Shown here one piece after another: positions 23,675-35,894 of a stretch of DNA of 64,000 nucleotides. Position numbers and translations under genes: made by a program. How positions within the stretch are numbered: position 1 is the stretch's first letter; every line of letters starts with the position of its first letter. Origin of the DNA: Manis javanica (taxonomy: Eukaryota; Chordata; Mammalia; Pholidota; Manidae); contig NC_133169.1 of assembly GCF_040802235.1 (NCBI RefSeq), positions 42,911,034 to 42,975,033 on the forward strand, in the 5' to 3' direction. Under the pieces are notes generated by a model. It saw nothing but the letters and a program-made list of their open reading frames with translations. It did no database searches and had not been told where the DNA came from.

Positions 23675-24545
23675 ATGAGTGAAATATGGAGAATTACAAT
23701 CACAATCCCGGGCTGGCTCGCTCCTCTTCATTCTCATTGTTCTCATTTTCCCAGTGACCCTGCTGGGCAGCCTCTCTGTGATCCCCCCGACCCTCCTGGA
23801 CGCCCACCTCCGCCCTCCCGTGTGCTTCCTGCTGAGCCGGCTCTCCCTGATGGGCCTGAGCTGCATCTCCACCATCGTCCCTGGGATGGCTTCCACTTAT
23901 CTCTCTGGATACATGTCCATCTCCTCTAGCCTGTGGGTTTCAGAGCTCCTTGTTCTTGACTTTAGCAGCTGCAGAAGGATTACTACTGGCATCTGTGGCC
24001 TATGATCATTATGTGGCCATTTGCATTCCTCTCCACTATCCCATTCTTATGAGCAACAGAGTGTGTGTGCTGCTGCTAACCGGAGCTTGAATAATGGGCT
24101 CCATCAAGTCCTGTGTCCACACCACACATGTCCTCCATATCCCTTACCGCCATCCAGGGCCACCAACCATTTCGTCTGTGATGTCCCAGCCACGCTGACT
24201 CTGGCCTGCACGGACACCTGTGTTTACAAGCACACAGTGTCTCTGAGCACCACTCTCTGGATTGTGTTCCCTCTCATTGGCTTGCACGTTCCCATGGCCG
24301 TGCCCTCCTGGCTGCCCACCACATGCCCTCACCAGAAGGGTAGAGGAAGGCTTATTACACCTGCAGCACCCACCTCGCCATGGTGACCTTCTACTATGCG
24401 CCCTTGCTGACACTTACCTGTGCCCAAGATCCCTCTGAACTCCAACAGAGGGTAAAGTACTGGCTGTGATCTGCACCGTCCTGACCCCAATGCTCAACCG
24501 TATCATATACAGCCTGAGAAACAAGGAGGTGGGTGGGGGCTGGAG
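23675..24545 (+). pseudogene. Olfactory receptor pseudogene, OR2L-like
   Basis: Degenerate class II olfactory receptor, a seven-helix G-protein-coupled odorant receptor. Visible pieces: helix 1 (FILIVLIFPVTLLG), the helix 2 region [16 protein letters not shown], a [10 protein letters not shown] variant of the MAYDRYVAIC box near 23997-24030, a helix 5 region, and the terminal PMLNRIIYSLRNKEV near 24490-24530. Breaks include a poor N terminus, a frameshift before the DRY-like box, TGA at 24088-24090, and further frameshifts with loss of sequence between helices 5 and 7. The overall pattern resembles the OR2L group; the subfamily is inferred from recall. Confidence 0.85.
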
Positions 24546-26098
24546 GGGGGTGACTCAGAGATTCTGCTTTTTCAAAATGTAGACAATGGTTCTCTTTAGG
24601 ACTGTAGTCTCAGAAGCAGATAAATTTAAAAATTAAAGAATATCATTACAAGATCAAGGAATGTATTATTTAATATAGAGCATTAAATATTTGAGATTTA
24701 ACAAAACACTTATATATTTCCAACCAGTTTTTAGTTTTCTTCCTGATAACTTTTAATGAAGTACATATAATTCCCACTATCACTTGAGCAATGAATATTT
24801 ATTAATATGTAGAAATGAAGTTGAAACCATCAAATTTGATGTTATCATTCAGAATAACTTTTCAGCTGTACATAATACATATCCAAAAATGTCTAAAACT
24901 TGCAAAGGAACCATAAATATTATAACATTGTTTGATATAATTGAAAACAGAACAAATATTTCTATTGTAATTCAATCTTAACTGGTGCATATTGGTTCCA
25001 CTATTCCCACTTTTCAGGGGAAATGTTTGATATACAGATTAGGTGGAGAGCCCTACATGGATTTAAGAGTGCTTGGGCCACTGTATTGGAAATACAATAC
25101 ATTTAGATCATACATGCAAGGGTCCATGGAAATACCTAAATGTATCTTTAGGAAGTGATATATTTACAGGTCTACCTCAGGTTTCACAGCTATGGCTGTG
25201 GAGATGCAAAAAAAGCCTATACTGGAATGAGAGCCACTTTTTGAGAAGATTCATGCAAGTTACATATAATACTAGTGCAGATTAATCAGTCTGAGAAACA
25301 CCTCAAGAATCCTTCAAAACACACTCAAATTGTATTTCCCAGGCAGCTACTTTTTACCCTTTATACAAAAATATCTGTTATGAACATTTTGTTCTCCACT
25401 TAACTAGTCTCAATATGCTTCTAAACCCGCTTAGGAGGTAGATTTGAGTTCAGCCTTCCTGGACCAAAATATTTAATAGCTATTCTTGCCCATTCACTTG
25501 CCTTTGTAGTTCCCCTGTCACTCCCAGCTGAGATTATGGGTGAAGGGTCATCAGGGTCCAAATGGGAATTCTGGTTTACTCTTTATTCTGTGAGGACACG
25601 TGGGAAGGAAAAAAGAATGGGCAGATAAGAATCTCTGTATTATCCAAATCATGACATTTATGGATCTCTGCAAATCATCATTTTTCTAAAATAGATCAGC
25701 TTTTAATGGGATGATATGATATTGGATATTTTTATAATAAAAACAAGTTAGTATAGCTAAAATTTGGACAGGAATTTAGTGTTTTATTGCAAATCAAGTG
25801 ATTCAAAGCTTATTTCAGAATGGCAAGTCAGTATGACTTGCTCACCTCCCAATATCTTATGGGAAATGTTCTCATCACAATATACTTAATGTATGATAAT
25901 GGAGTAATATTTTATATTGAAAGAATTGCTTCCACGTTGCTTACCTCAGCTAATAAATTAATTCACAAATATGGAGGAAAAAAGACATTTACTGGTTAAT
26001 ATCTATGACCAAATAATTGCTGAGCATTTACTCTTTCCAACAAGGTTTTCAAACTGAATTAAAATGTGACTTAGAATATAATTACTTAATGATCTAAG
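24546..26098. other. AT-rich intergenic stretch
   Basis: No gene or recognised repeat. Confidence 0.35.
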
Positions 26099-26300
26099 CT
26101 ATAATAAATTTACATGTTTACATAAATAAAACCAGTCTAACTTAATCAGAAAATGTTATATTAAAAGAAAGTCAGAAGTTGCATAATCCTCAGCAATGGC
26201 TATAATAAATTTACATTTTAAATTAAATAAAACCAGTCTAACTTAATCAGAAAATGTTATATTAAAAGAGAGTCAGAAGTTGCATAATCCTCAGCAATGG
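26099..26300. repeat. Tandem duplication, two copies of 101 bp
   Basis: Unit 1 (26099-26199) and unit 2 (26200-26300) both begin CTATAATAAATTTACA and end CCTCAGCAATGG. They differ at only a handful of positions, mostly in an AT-rich patch. The unit belongs to no family I recognise. Confidence 0.9.
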
Positions 26301-27129
26301 TACCCAATCATGTCTGCAGACTCCATAACATCAAGAAATTTTCAACCTGTGCTTGAGCATGATCGAAGCAAAGACAGCACTGTTGACCCCCCTGGGCACC
26401 TTCACAGCTGCAGGACCACTGGCAGGCTCCTGTGGGGACACTGTGCATGTGCCGCCATGGTGCTACATCCTAATTTATTTCTGTTGTGATGCTTTCTGGT
26501 TTATTGTTCTAATGCTGCTTCCTTATTGGACATGCACATCCCCTGCTTCTTTGAGTGACCCTCTCTAATATTAAAGCTGAAATAATCTATTGCAGTGTAT
26601 AGATACAATCACTGATCATACCAGAGAATCAGGTAAGAGTAGGTCATAGCACAGATATCAGAACTGCTGCTCTTGAAGACATGTCAAAAGAGGTCAGAAA
26701 CAAAAGACTCATCAATATTCTTTAGTTTTCTGCTCAGAGAGTTCCTGTGGCTCCTCAGCTTTCTGTTTATATGACTCTTTATGTGCGAGGACTATGGGTG
26801 AAGTTTAATTTTCAAAACAGGTAAACATGTTTGCTCATTTGCAGAACAGTGCAAATCAATGAAAATTTCAGTTAGAATTAATACATAAGATTTGAAAACT
26901 ACATAAAGAGATTACTATTTTTGTTTAGTTTTCTTATTTTTTGATATTTTGTATACCTGCCATTCACTGTGTAAGTTGGAATCTATTTACTTCCTTCCAT
27001 ATGTGTTACTAAGCATTTCAATATAATCATTAAATGAGAAATCCTTTCTGTTCTAAACTGGGGAGTCACTTTTATCATATACTAAATTTGTGTACAATTG
27101 GGATCTGATATTTCTATGCTTGGTGTTGT
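26301..27129. other. Intergenic stretch, nothing assigned
   Basis: Overlapping short open frames occur at 26280-26570 in a slightly GC-richer patch. They match no protein family I know and have no supporting context. Confidence 0.3.
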
Positions 27130-27530
27130 TCTTAATGATTTCTTTATGCATTGCTACCATATAGTGTTGTCTTTCTCCCCATATCTCCTGACCCCACCCA
27201 CCTGCCTCTGACAACTACCAATCCTTTCTTTGTATCCATGAAGTTTTGGGTTCTATTTGTTTTTTAGTTCCCACATCGAAGAGAAATCATATGGATTTTG
27301 TCTTTGTCTTATTTCACCCACCATAATGCTCTCAATGTCTAACCACGTTGTCACAAATAGTTGAGATTTTGTCATTTTTATGGCTGAACATTCCATTTTA
27401 TATATATATATATATCATAATTTATGTATCCATTCTGCCTTTGATTGGCACTTAGATTGCTTCCATATCATGACTATTGTGAATAATACAGCATTGAAGA
27501 TTGGGAGGACTAACATGTTTATGATGTTAG
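27130..27530 (-). mobile_element. L1 3' fragment, reverse orientation
   Basis: Reverse complement of L1 distal ORF2 and 3' untranslated region (CACCATAATGCTCTCAATGT and TTGCTTCCATATCATGACTA motifs). A short (TA)n run lies at 27398-27414. Its 5' side faces the 5' side of the next L1. Confidence 0.75.
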
Positions 27531-27554
27531 TTGTTGTTTTCTTTTGACAAATAC

Positions 27555-28565
27555 TCAGTTGTAATAGTATAATGGGTCAACATTCAAAATATGTAAAGAA
27601 CATATACAACTTAACACAAAGAAATACCCTATTAAAAATTGGGCAGAGAAACTGAACAGTTTTCCAAAGAAGAAATACAGATGGCCAACAGGCACAGGAA
27701 AAGATGCTCCACATCACTAATCATCAGGGAAGTGCAAATCAAAAGCACAGTGAGATATCACCTCATACAAGTCAGAATGGCCACTGTCCAAAAGGCCAGA
27801 AATAACAAGTGTTGGCAAGAAGAAAAGGGAAACCCCCTACAATGTTGCTAGGAATTAAATTGGTGCAGCCACTATGGAAAGAAGTAGGGTGGTTCCTAAG
27901 AAAGCTAAAAACAGGAATACCGTACAACCCAGTAATTCCACTTTGAGAAAACAAAATTGCTGATTCAAAATGATATATGTACCTCTGTATTTCCTGCCAT
28001 ATTATTTATAATCACCAAGATATGGAAGAAGCAACCAAAATGTCCATCCATACATCAATGCATAAAGGTGATATGGGACATATATGCAATGGAATATTAT
28101 TCAGCCATAAAAAGAAAGAAATCCTGCCATTTGTGGCAACACAGATAAACCTTGAGGGTTTTATGCTAAGTGAACTGAGCCAAGTGTACAAAGACAAATA
28201 CCATGTGATCTCACTTATATGTGGAATACGAAAACAAAACAAAACAAAATGAACAAAAGAAAAGTAGATTAAGAGAGAGACACTGAAAAGTGACTGCTGA
28301 TCAACCCGGGGAGGGGTTGGGGTGAGTGAGTGGGGAAAGTAGGGAGATAAAGGGACACAAAAATTCTTAGTCATCATATAAGCTGGTCGTGGGGGTGAAG
28401 TACAGCATGGAGAATGCAATGATTCTGTGTCATCTTTCTATATTGACAGAGAGTAACTACACTACTTGGGGTGAGGATTTAATAATGGGTATAACCATTG
28501 AATCGTTTGAAACTAACATAATACTGTATTTTAATGAGACTTTAATAAAAGTCTTACAATTCATA
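27555..28565 (+). mobile_element. 5'-truncated L1
   Basis: Starts within distal ORF2 (a CAGATGGCCAACAGGCACA motif near 27680) and runs through the AATATTATTCAGCCATAAA box near 28093 to the 3' tail ending AATAAAAGTC near 28550. The reading frame is interrupted repeatedly. Confidence 0.85.
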
Positions 28566-28599
28566 GACATGTGATATCTTTTAATTTATTTGTTTTTAT

Positions 28600-28800
28600 T
28601 TTAAAATTTTTATTGAAATTTAGTTGATATACAATATGTTTTTTCTGATGTACAACACAATGACTTGAAAATGACATAAATTAATAAATGCCCACTGTAG
28701 TAGTGTAGATTACTAAATGTCCACTGTAGTAGTGTAGTTACTATCTGTCAACATACAAAGACATTACAGTATCATTGGCTGTATTCTCTATGCACTTCTT
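28600..28800 (-). mobile_element. L1 tail remnant, reverse orientation
   Basis: T-rich start then ATTGAAATTTAGTTGATATA, the complement of an L1 tail, followed by 3' untranslated sequence. It carries an internal 29-bp tandem duplication (units at 28686 and 28715). Confidence 0.7.
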
Positions 28801-29724
28801 TCTCCCTAAAATTTCTTTCATTTTTTAAAATTATTGGTGTGACATTTTAAATTTTTTATTATTTACTAACATTTTATTCTTATTTATGCTATTTAGACTA
28901 CCTAATTAATATCCTTTTTTCACTAATAACATCAAAGTATTTTACTTTAAAGATGCAAATAGTCGTGCATTTGCTGAAATTCATTTTCTGTTTTATTATG
29001 AGTCTTCATGACTTTTCTGTATTTTAATGATCATCTTTATGGAGGTGATCTCTCTCATGATCATATAACTCTCTTTTGGCTCCACATGGTTTACGTTCAT
29101 ATCTATATTATTATAATTTATGTCCAGGAAGTCACATGACAGGGCCTCCTGGGGAATACGCTCTTGAGATTTCATACTCATCTTGTGGAGATACTTTTTT
29201 TTCACTTAACTGATAAATCTTTATAGAAGCATAATCCTCAAAGAATTCCAGAAATGTTTAGTTTATTCCAATCTGAAACTTTGACTGATTTCATTATCTG
29301 TGAAAACAAAAATCAGAGTTCAGTATATCCTTTCTCTCCTTTTATGTTATATAATAAAGGGGGAAAAATCAACATTTAGAGAATTCTGTTCATGCTTCAG
29401 TTTTGTCATTAATACATAAACAGTGGCAAATAAATTATGCCATCTATGCTTCATATTCTGTCTGTCCAATGTGATAAAAATGATAATGAATAGCTGTGAG
29501 GATTAAATCAGCTTATATATGCATGTCACTTAGAGCAGTCTATTGTGTATAAGCACTTTGCAAGGCTAAGGTTTTTAATCATTGTGGGTCTTTAAGTGTA
29601 TTTATTTTGTTTTGTATATGTGTGTATGCATATAGAATCCTGCATATAGAATCCCACTTCAATACCATATTCATATGTGTATTATTAATCCTGTTTTATG
29701 CACAAATAAGCTTAAGAAATCTTC
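28801..29724. other. AT-rich stretch upstream of the full-length L1
   Basis: No gene supported. The minus-strand open frame at 28996-29205 is Lys- and Met-rich and resembles nothing known to me. Confidence 0.3.
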
Positions 29725-29725
29725 T

Positions 29726-29741
29726 AAAAATACATATTTAT
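29726..29741. repeat. Target-site duplication of the L1 composite, left copy
   Basis: AAAAATACATATTTAT directly before the L1 start. It matches 37559-37574 with one mismatch (A for G). Confidence 0.8.
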
Positions 29742-30532
29742 GAGCCAACATGGCGGCGTGAGTAGGACAGTGGGAATCTCCTCCCAAAAACATTTATATT
29801 TTTGAAAATACAACAAATACAACTAATCCTAAAAGAGAGACCAGAAGACACAGGACAACAGCAAGACTACATCCACACCTGCGAGAGCCCAGCACCTGGT
29901 GAAAGGGGTAAGATACAAGCACCGGCCCAGCAGGACTTGAGCACACCTCCCCATAGCTCCCGGCAGGAGGAGAGGAGTCGGAGTGGGGAGGGAGAGGGAG
30001 CCCAGGACTGCTAAACAACCAGCCCAGCCATCCACATGAGCGCAGACACAGTGCATGCGTGGGGTCCTGGATACTAAGGAAACAGGACAGCAGGACTGGT
30101 GAGTGGGTCCCAAAGCTGATGCCTCTGTGACAAAGAAAAGCGAGTGCTTTTTGAAAGTCTTAAAGGAACAGGGATGCAACAGTTGGACAGAAACAACACA
30201 GGTCACAGTCCAGTAGCTGGAAATTACAAGGAAAACCAGGCACACTAACCCCCTGGGCAACAGCTCTGAGACCCCTCATGGAGGTAAACAGCCAAACAGC
30301 CCCCTTTCCATTACCCCACTGGGGCGAGGCAAAAGCAGAGAAACAGCCTAGGGCTGGCCATGACCTCAGCAAAGGAGCTTCCTCCATACCAGCCGGGCAA
30401 GACATGAAGACCCAGTCTACATGCAATTACCCAACACAAGCCACTAGGGGTCACACTTGTCCCAGTAAAGAAAGGCCAGTAGCAAGTGGAAAGGTTGGCA
30501 CACCCAGCTGACAGTCAATAGCACTTATAAAC
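29742..30532 (+). promoter_or_regulatory. L1 5' untranslated region with internal promoter
   Basis: About 790 bp, starting GAGCCAACATGGCGGCGTGAG. The CAAGATGGCGGC-like core near the start resembles the YY1-type site found at the start of other mammalian L1 promoters. GC content is above that of the surroundings. The minus strand has an open frame of 75 codons from an ATG at 30054-30056 to 29829. Confidence 0.65.
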
Positions 30533-31392
30533 ATGAAAAGGCAAAAAAGTATGATCCAGAGAAGACTAACCCAGACACCTTTGGCATCTGCTACACCTTC
30601 CCCTGAGAAGGAACCTGGGGAGATAGATTTAACCAGTCTTCCTGAAAAAGAATTCAAAACAAAAGTTATAACCATCCTGATGGACTTGCAGAGAAATATG
30701 CAAGAACTAAGGAAAGAGAATACAGAAATAAAACAAGCTCTGGAAGGACTTCAAAACAGAATGGACGAGATGCAAGAGACCATTAATGGACTAGAAAAAA
30801 CAGAATAGGAACGCAGAGAAGCTGATGCAGCGAGAGATAAAAGGATCTCCAGGAATAAAAGAATTCTAAGAGAGCTGAGTGACCAATTGAAATGGAACAA
30901 TATCCGCATTATAGGGGTACCAGAAGAAGAAGAGAGAGAAAAAGGATAGAAAGTGTCTTTGAAGAAATAATCACTGAAAACGTCCCCAAACTAGGGGAAG
31001 AAATGGCCTCTCAGACCAAAGAGGTACACAGAACTCCCATGACAAAGGACCCAAGGAGGGCAACACCAAGACACATAATAATTAAAATGGCAAAGATCAA
31101 AGACAAGAACCAAGTATTAGAGGCAGCCACAGAGAAAAAAAAGGTTACCTACAAAGGAAAACCCATCAGGCTATCATCAAACTTCTCAACAGAAACCCTA
31201 CAGGCCAGAAGAGAATGGCATGATATACTTAATGCAATGAAACAGAAGGGCCTCGAACCAAGACTACTGTATCCAGCACGATTATCATTTAAATATGAAG
31301 GAGGGATTAAACAATTCCCAGAAAAGCAAAAGTTGAGGGAATTTGCCTCCCACAAACGACCTTTACAGGAAATCTTACAGGGACTGCACTAG
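30533..31392 (+). pseudogene. L1 ORF1, RNA-binding chaperone, broken
   Basis: Starts at the ATG giving MKRQKS. The first part ends in a heptad-rich coiled coil (roughly residues 45-91, with ELRKENTEIKQALEGLQ), which trimerises ORF1 protein in known L1s. TAG at 30806-30808 interrupts it. The following RNA-recognition and C-terminal domains are visible in another frame after a shift near 30935, with YPARLSFKYEGGIKQFPE close to the end at 31392. In living L1s this protein coats L1 RNA in cytoplasmic particles. Confidence 0.9.
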
Positions 31393-31587
31393 ATGGGAGC
31401 ACTCCTAAAAGGAGCACAGAATAAAACATCCAAAATATGAAGAAGGGAGGAGAAGGAATAAGAAGGGAGAGAAATAAAGAATCATCAGACGGCGTGTATA
31501 ATAGCTCAACAAGCGAGTTAAGTTAGACAGTAAAATAGTAAAGAAACGAACCCTGAACCTTTGGTAACCACAAACTTAAAGCCTGCA

Positions 31588-34500
31588 ATGGCAATAAGTT
31601 CATACTTTTCAATAATCACCCTAAATGTAAATGGACTGAATGCACCAATCAAAAGACACAGAGTAATAGAATGGATAAAAAAGCAAGATCCATCCATATG
31701 CTGCTTCCAAGAGACTCACCTTAAACCCAAATACATGCACAGACTTAAAGTCAAGGGATGGTAAAAGATATTTCATGCAAACAACACAGAGAAAAAAGCA
31801 GGTGTTGCAATTCTAGTATCAGACAAAACAAACTTTAAAATAAAGAAAGTAACAAAAGATAAAGAAGGACATTACATAATGATAAAGGGCTCAGTGGAAC
31901 AAGAGGATATAACCATTATAAATATATATGCACCCAATACAGGAGCACCAACATATCTGAAACAAATACTAACAGAATTAAAGGCAGAAATAGAATGCAA
32001 TGCATTCATTCTGGGAGACTTCAACACACCACTCACTCCAAAGGACAGATCCACAAGACAGAAAATAAGTAAGGACACAGAGGCACTGAACAACACACTA
32101 GAACAGATGGACCTAATAGACATCTACAGAACTCTACATGCAAAAGCAACAGGACACATTCTTCTCAAGTGCACATGGAACATTCTCCAGAACAGACCAC
32201 ATACTAGGCCACAAAAAGCGCCTCAGTAAATTACAAAAGATTGAAATCCTACCAACCAACTTTTCAGACCACAAAGGCATAAAACTAGAAATAAACTGTA
32301 CAAAGAAAGCAAAAAGGCTCACGAACACATGGAGGCTTAACAACACGCTCCTAAATAATCAATGGATCAATGACCAAATCAAAATGGAGATCCAGCAATA
32401 TATGGAAACAAACAACAACAACAACACAAAGCCCCATCTACTGTGGGATACAGCAAAAGCAGTCTTAAGAGGAAAGTATATGCAATCCAGGCATATTTAA
32501 AGAAGGAAGAACAATCACAAATGAATGGTCTAATGTCATAATTATCAAAATTGGAAAAAGAAGAACAAATGAGGCCTAAGGTCAGCAGAAGGAGGGATAT
32601 AATAAAGATCAGAGAAGAAATAAATAAAATTGAGAAGAATAAGACAATAGCAAAAATCAATGAAACCAAGAGCTGGTTCTTCAAGAAAATTAACAAAATA
32701 GATAAGCCTCTAGACAGACTTATTAAGAGGAAAAGAGAGTCAACACAAATCAACAGAATCAGAAACGAGAAAGGAAAAAGCACGACGGACCCCACAGAAA
32801 TACAAAGAATTATTAGAGAGTACTATGAAAACCTATATGCTAACAAGCTGGGAAACCTAGGAGAAATGGACAACTTCCTAGAAAAATACAACCTTCCAAG
32901 ACTGACCCAGAAAGAAACAGAAAATCTAAAGAGACCAACTACCAGCAATGAAATTGAAGCGGTAATCAAAAAACTACCAAAGAACAAAACCCCCGGGCCA
33001 GACGGATTCACCTCAGAATTCTATCAGGCATACAGGGAAGACATAATACCCATTCTCCTTAAAGTATTCCAAAAAATAGAAGAGGAGGGAATACTCCCAA
33101 ACTCATTCTATGAAGCCAACATCACTCTAATACCAAAACCAGGCAAAGACCCCACCAAAAAAGAAAACTACAGACCAATATCCCTGATGAACGTAGATGC
33201 AAAAATACTCAACAAAATATTAGCAAACAGAATTCAACAGTATATCAAAAGGATCATACACCATGACCAAGTGGGGTTCATCCCAGGGATGCAAGGATGG
33301 TACAACATTCGAAAATCCATCAACATCATCCACCACATCAACAAAAAGAAAGACAAAAACCACATGATCATCTCCATAGATGCTAAAAAAGCATTTGACA
33401 ATATTCAACATCCATTCATGATAAAAAATCTCAGCAAAATGGGAATAGAGGGCAAGTACCTGAACATAATAAAGGCCATTTATGATAAACCCACAGACAA
33501 CATTATACTGAACAGCAAGAAGCTGAAAGCTTTTCCTCTGAGATCAGGAACCAGACAGGGATGCCCACTCTCCCCACTGTTATTCAACATAGTACTGGAC
33601 GTCCTAGCCACGGCAATCAGACAAAACAAAGAAATACAAGAAATCCAGATTGGTAAAGAAGAAGTTAAACTGTCACTATTTGCAGATGACATGATATTGT
33701 ACATAAAAACACCAAAGACTCTACCCCAAAACTACTTGAACTGATATCGGAATACAGCAAAGTTGCAGGATACAAAATTAACACACAGAAATCTGTGGCT
33801 TTCCTATACACTAACAATGAACCAACAGAAAGAGAAATCAGGAAAACAATTCCATTCACAATTGCATCAAAAAGAATAAAATACCTAGGAATAAACCTAA
33901 CCAAAGAAGTGAAAGACATATACACTGAAAACTAGAAGTCACTCTTAAGAGAAATTAAAGGGGACACTAACAAATGGAAACTCATACCATGCTCATGGCT
34001 AGCAAGAATTAATATCGTCAAAATGGCCATCCTGCCCAAAGCAATATACAGATTTGATGCAATCCCTATCAAACTACCAGCAACATTCTTCAATGAACTG
34101 GAACAAATATTTCAAAAATTCATATGGAAACACCAAAGATCTCGAATAGCCAAAGCAATCCTGAAAAAGAAGAATAAAGTAGGGGGGATTTCACTCCCCA
34201 ACTTCAAGCTCTACTACAAAGCCACAGTAATTAAGACAATTTGGTACTGGCACAAGATCAGAGCCACAGACCAGTGGAACAGACTAGAGACTGCAGACAT
34301 TAACTCAGACATATATGGTCAATTAATATTTGATAAAAGAGCCATCAACATACAATGGGGAAATGACAGCCTCTTGAACAGAAGGTGCTGGCAAAACTGG
34401 ACAGCTACATGTAGGAGAATGAAACTGGACCATTGTCTAACCCCATATACAAAAGTAAACTCAAAATGGATCAAAGACCTGAATGTAAGTCATGAAACCA

Positions 34501-35410
34501 TTAAACTCTTGGAAAAAAACATAGGCAAAAACCTCTTAGACATAAACATGAGTGACCTCTTCTTGAAAATATCTCTCCAAGCAAGGTAAACAACAGCAAA
34601 AATGAACAATTGGACTATATTAAGCTGAAAAGCTTCTGTACATCAAAAGACAGCATCAATAGAACAAAAAGGAACCCTACAGTATGGGAGAATACATTTG
34701 TAAATGACAAATCCGATAAAGGCTTGACGTCCAAAATATATAAAGAGCTCACACGCCTCAACAAACAAAAAACAAATAACCTAATTAATAAATGGGCAGA
34801 GGAACTGAACAGACTGTTCTCCAAAAAAGAAATACAGATGGCCAACAGACACATGAAAAGATGCTCCACATCGCTAATTATCAGAGAAATGCAAATTAAA
34901 ACTACAATGAGGTATCACCTCACACCAGTAAGGATGGCTGCCATCCAATAGACAAACAACAACAAATGTTGGCGAGGCTGTGGAGAAAGGGGAACCCTCC
35001 TGCACTGCTGGTGGAAATGTAAATTAGTTCAACCATTGTGGAAAGCAGTATGGAGGTTCTTCGAAATGCTCAAAACAGACCTACCATTTGACCCAGGAAT
35101 TCCACTCCTAGGAATTTACCCCCAAAACGCAGCAATCAATTTTGAGAAAGACAGATGCATCCCTATGTTTATCGCAGCACTATTTACAATAGCCAAGAAT
35201 TGGAAGCAACCTAAATGTCCATCGATAGATGAATGGATAAAGAAGATGTGGTACATATACACAATGGAATACTAAGCCATAAGAAGAGGGAAAATCCTAC
35301 CATTTGCAGCAACATGGATGGAGCTGGAGCTGGAGGGTATTATGCTCTGTGAAATAAGCCAAGCGGAGAAAGAGAAATACCAAATTATTTCACTCATCTG
35401 TGGAGTATAA
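31588..35410 (+). pseudogene. L1 ORF2, endonuclease-reverse transcriptase, broken
   Basis: The start is set at the ATG in 31588-31590 because the endonuclease begins at once (LNVNGLNAPIKRHR, then CCFQETHL with the catalytic Glu). TAA at 31762-31764 is the first break. The GDFNTPL endonuclease motif lies near 32022. Frameshifts occur at about 32130-32230, 32500 and 33720. The reverse transcriptase is readable from about 32551 to 33744, with [19 protein letters not shown] and the FADD catalytic box near 33683. TAG occurs at 33933-33935, another frame change near 34590, and TAA at 35273-35275. The usual family end is the TAA at 35408-35410. The protein would nick DNA and prime reverse transcription. 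Confidence 0.9.
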
Positions 35411-35894
35411 GAACAAAGGAAAAACTGAAGAAACAACACAGCAGCAGAATCACAGAACCCAAGAATGAACTAACAGGTAGCAAAGGGAAAGGGACTGGGG
35501 AGGATGGGTGGGTAGGGAGGGATAAGGGGGGTGAAGATGAAGGAGGGTATTAAGATTAGCATGCATAATGGGTGGGTGGGAGAAAGGGGAGGGCTGTACA
35601 ACACAGAGAAGACAAGTAGTGATTCTACAACGTTTTGCTATGCTGATGGACAGTGACTGTAAAGGGGTTTATAAGGGGGACCTGGTATAGGCGAGAGCCT
35701 GGTAAAGATAATATTCTTCATGTAAGTGTAGATTAATGATAACAAAAAAAAGATAGAAAAGGGGATTACTCCCTAATAGGATAAAACTAACTGTAAATCA
35801 ACAATTAATGAATGCTTTAAATATCTGTAATTTTGATCACTTAAAGGATGTCAGATGATCGGCTATGGAGGTACATTTTTCTGATAATATTCCT

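Noticed and set aside
26280-26568. Overlapping 69- and 71-codon frames with some GC-rich content
   Set aside because: No family recognised and one frame is partly hydrophobic by chance; could be a relic but nothing supports it.
27130-28565. Inverted L1 pair as a twin-priming event
   Set aside because: The two parts overlap in L1 coordinates, whereas twin priming gives adjoining, non-overlapping parts.
32379-32795. Minus-strand 138-codon hydrophobic frame
   Set aside because: Antisense of L1 ORF2; A-rich sense strand gives Phe/Leu/Ile-rich antisense frames.
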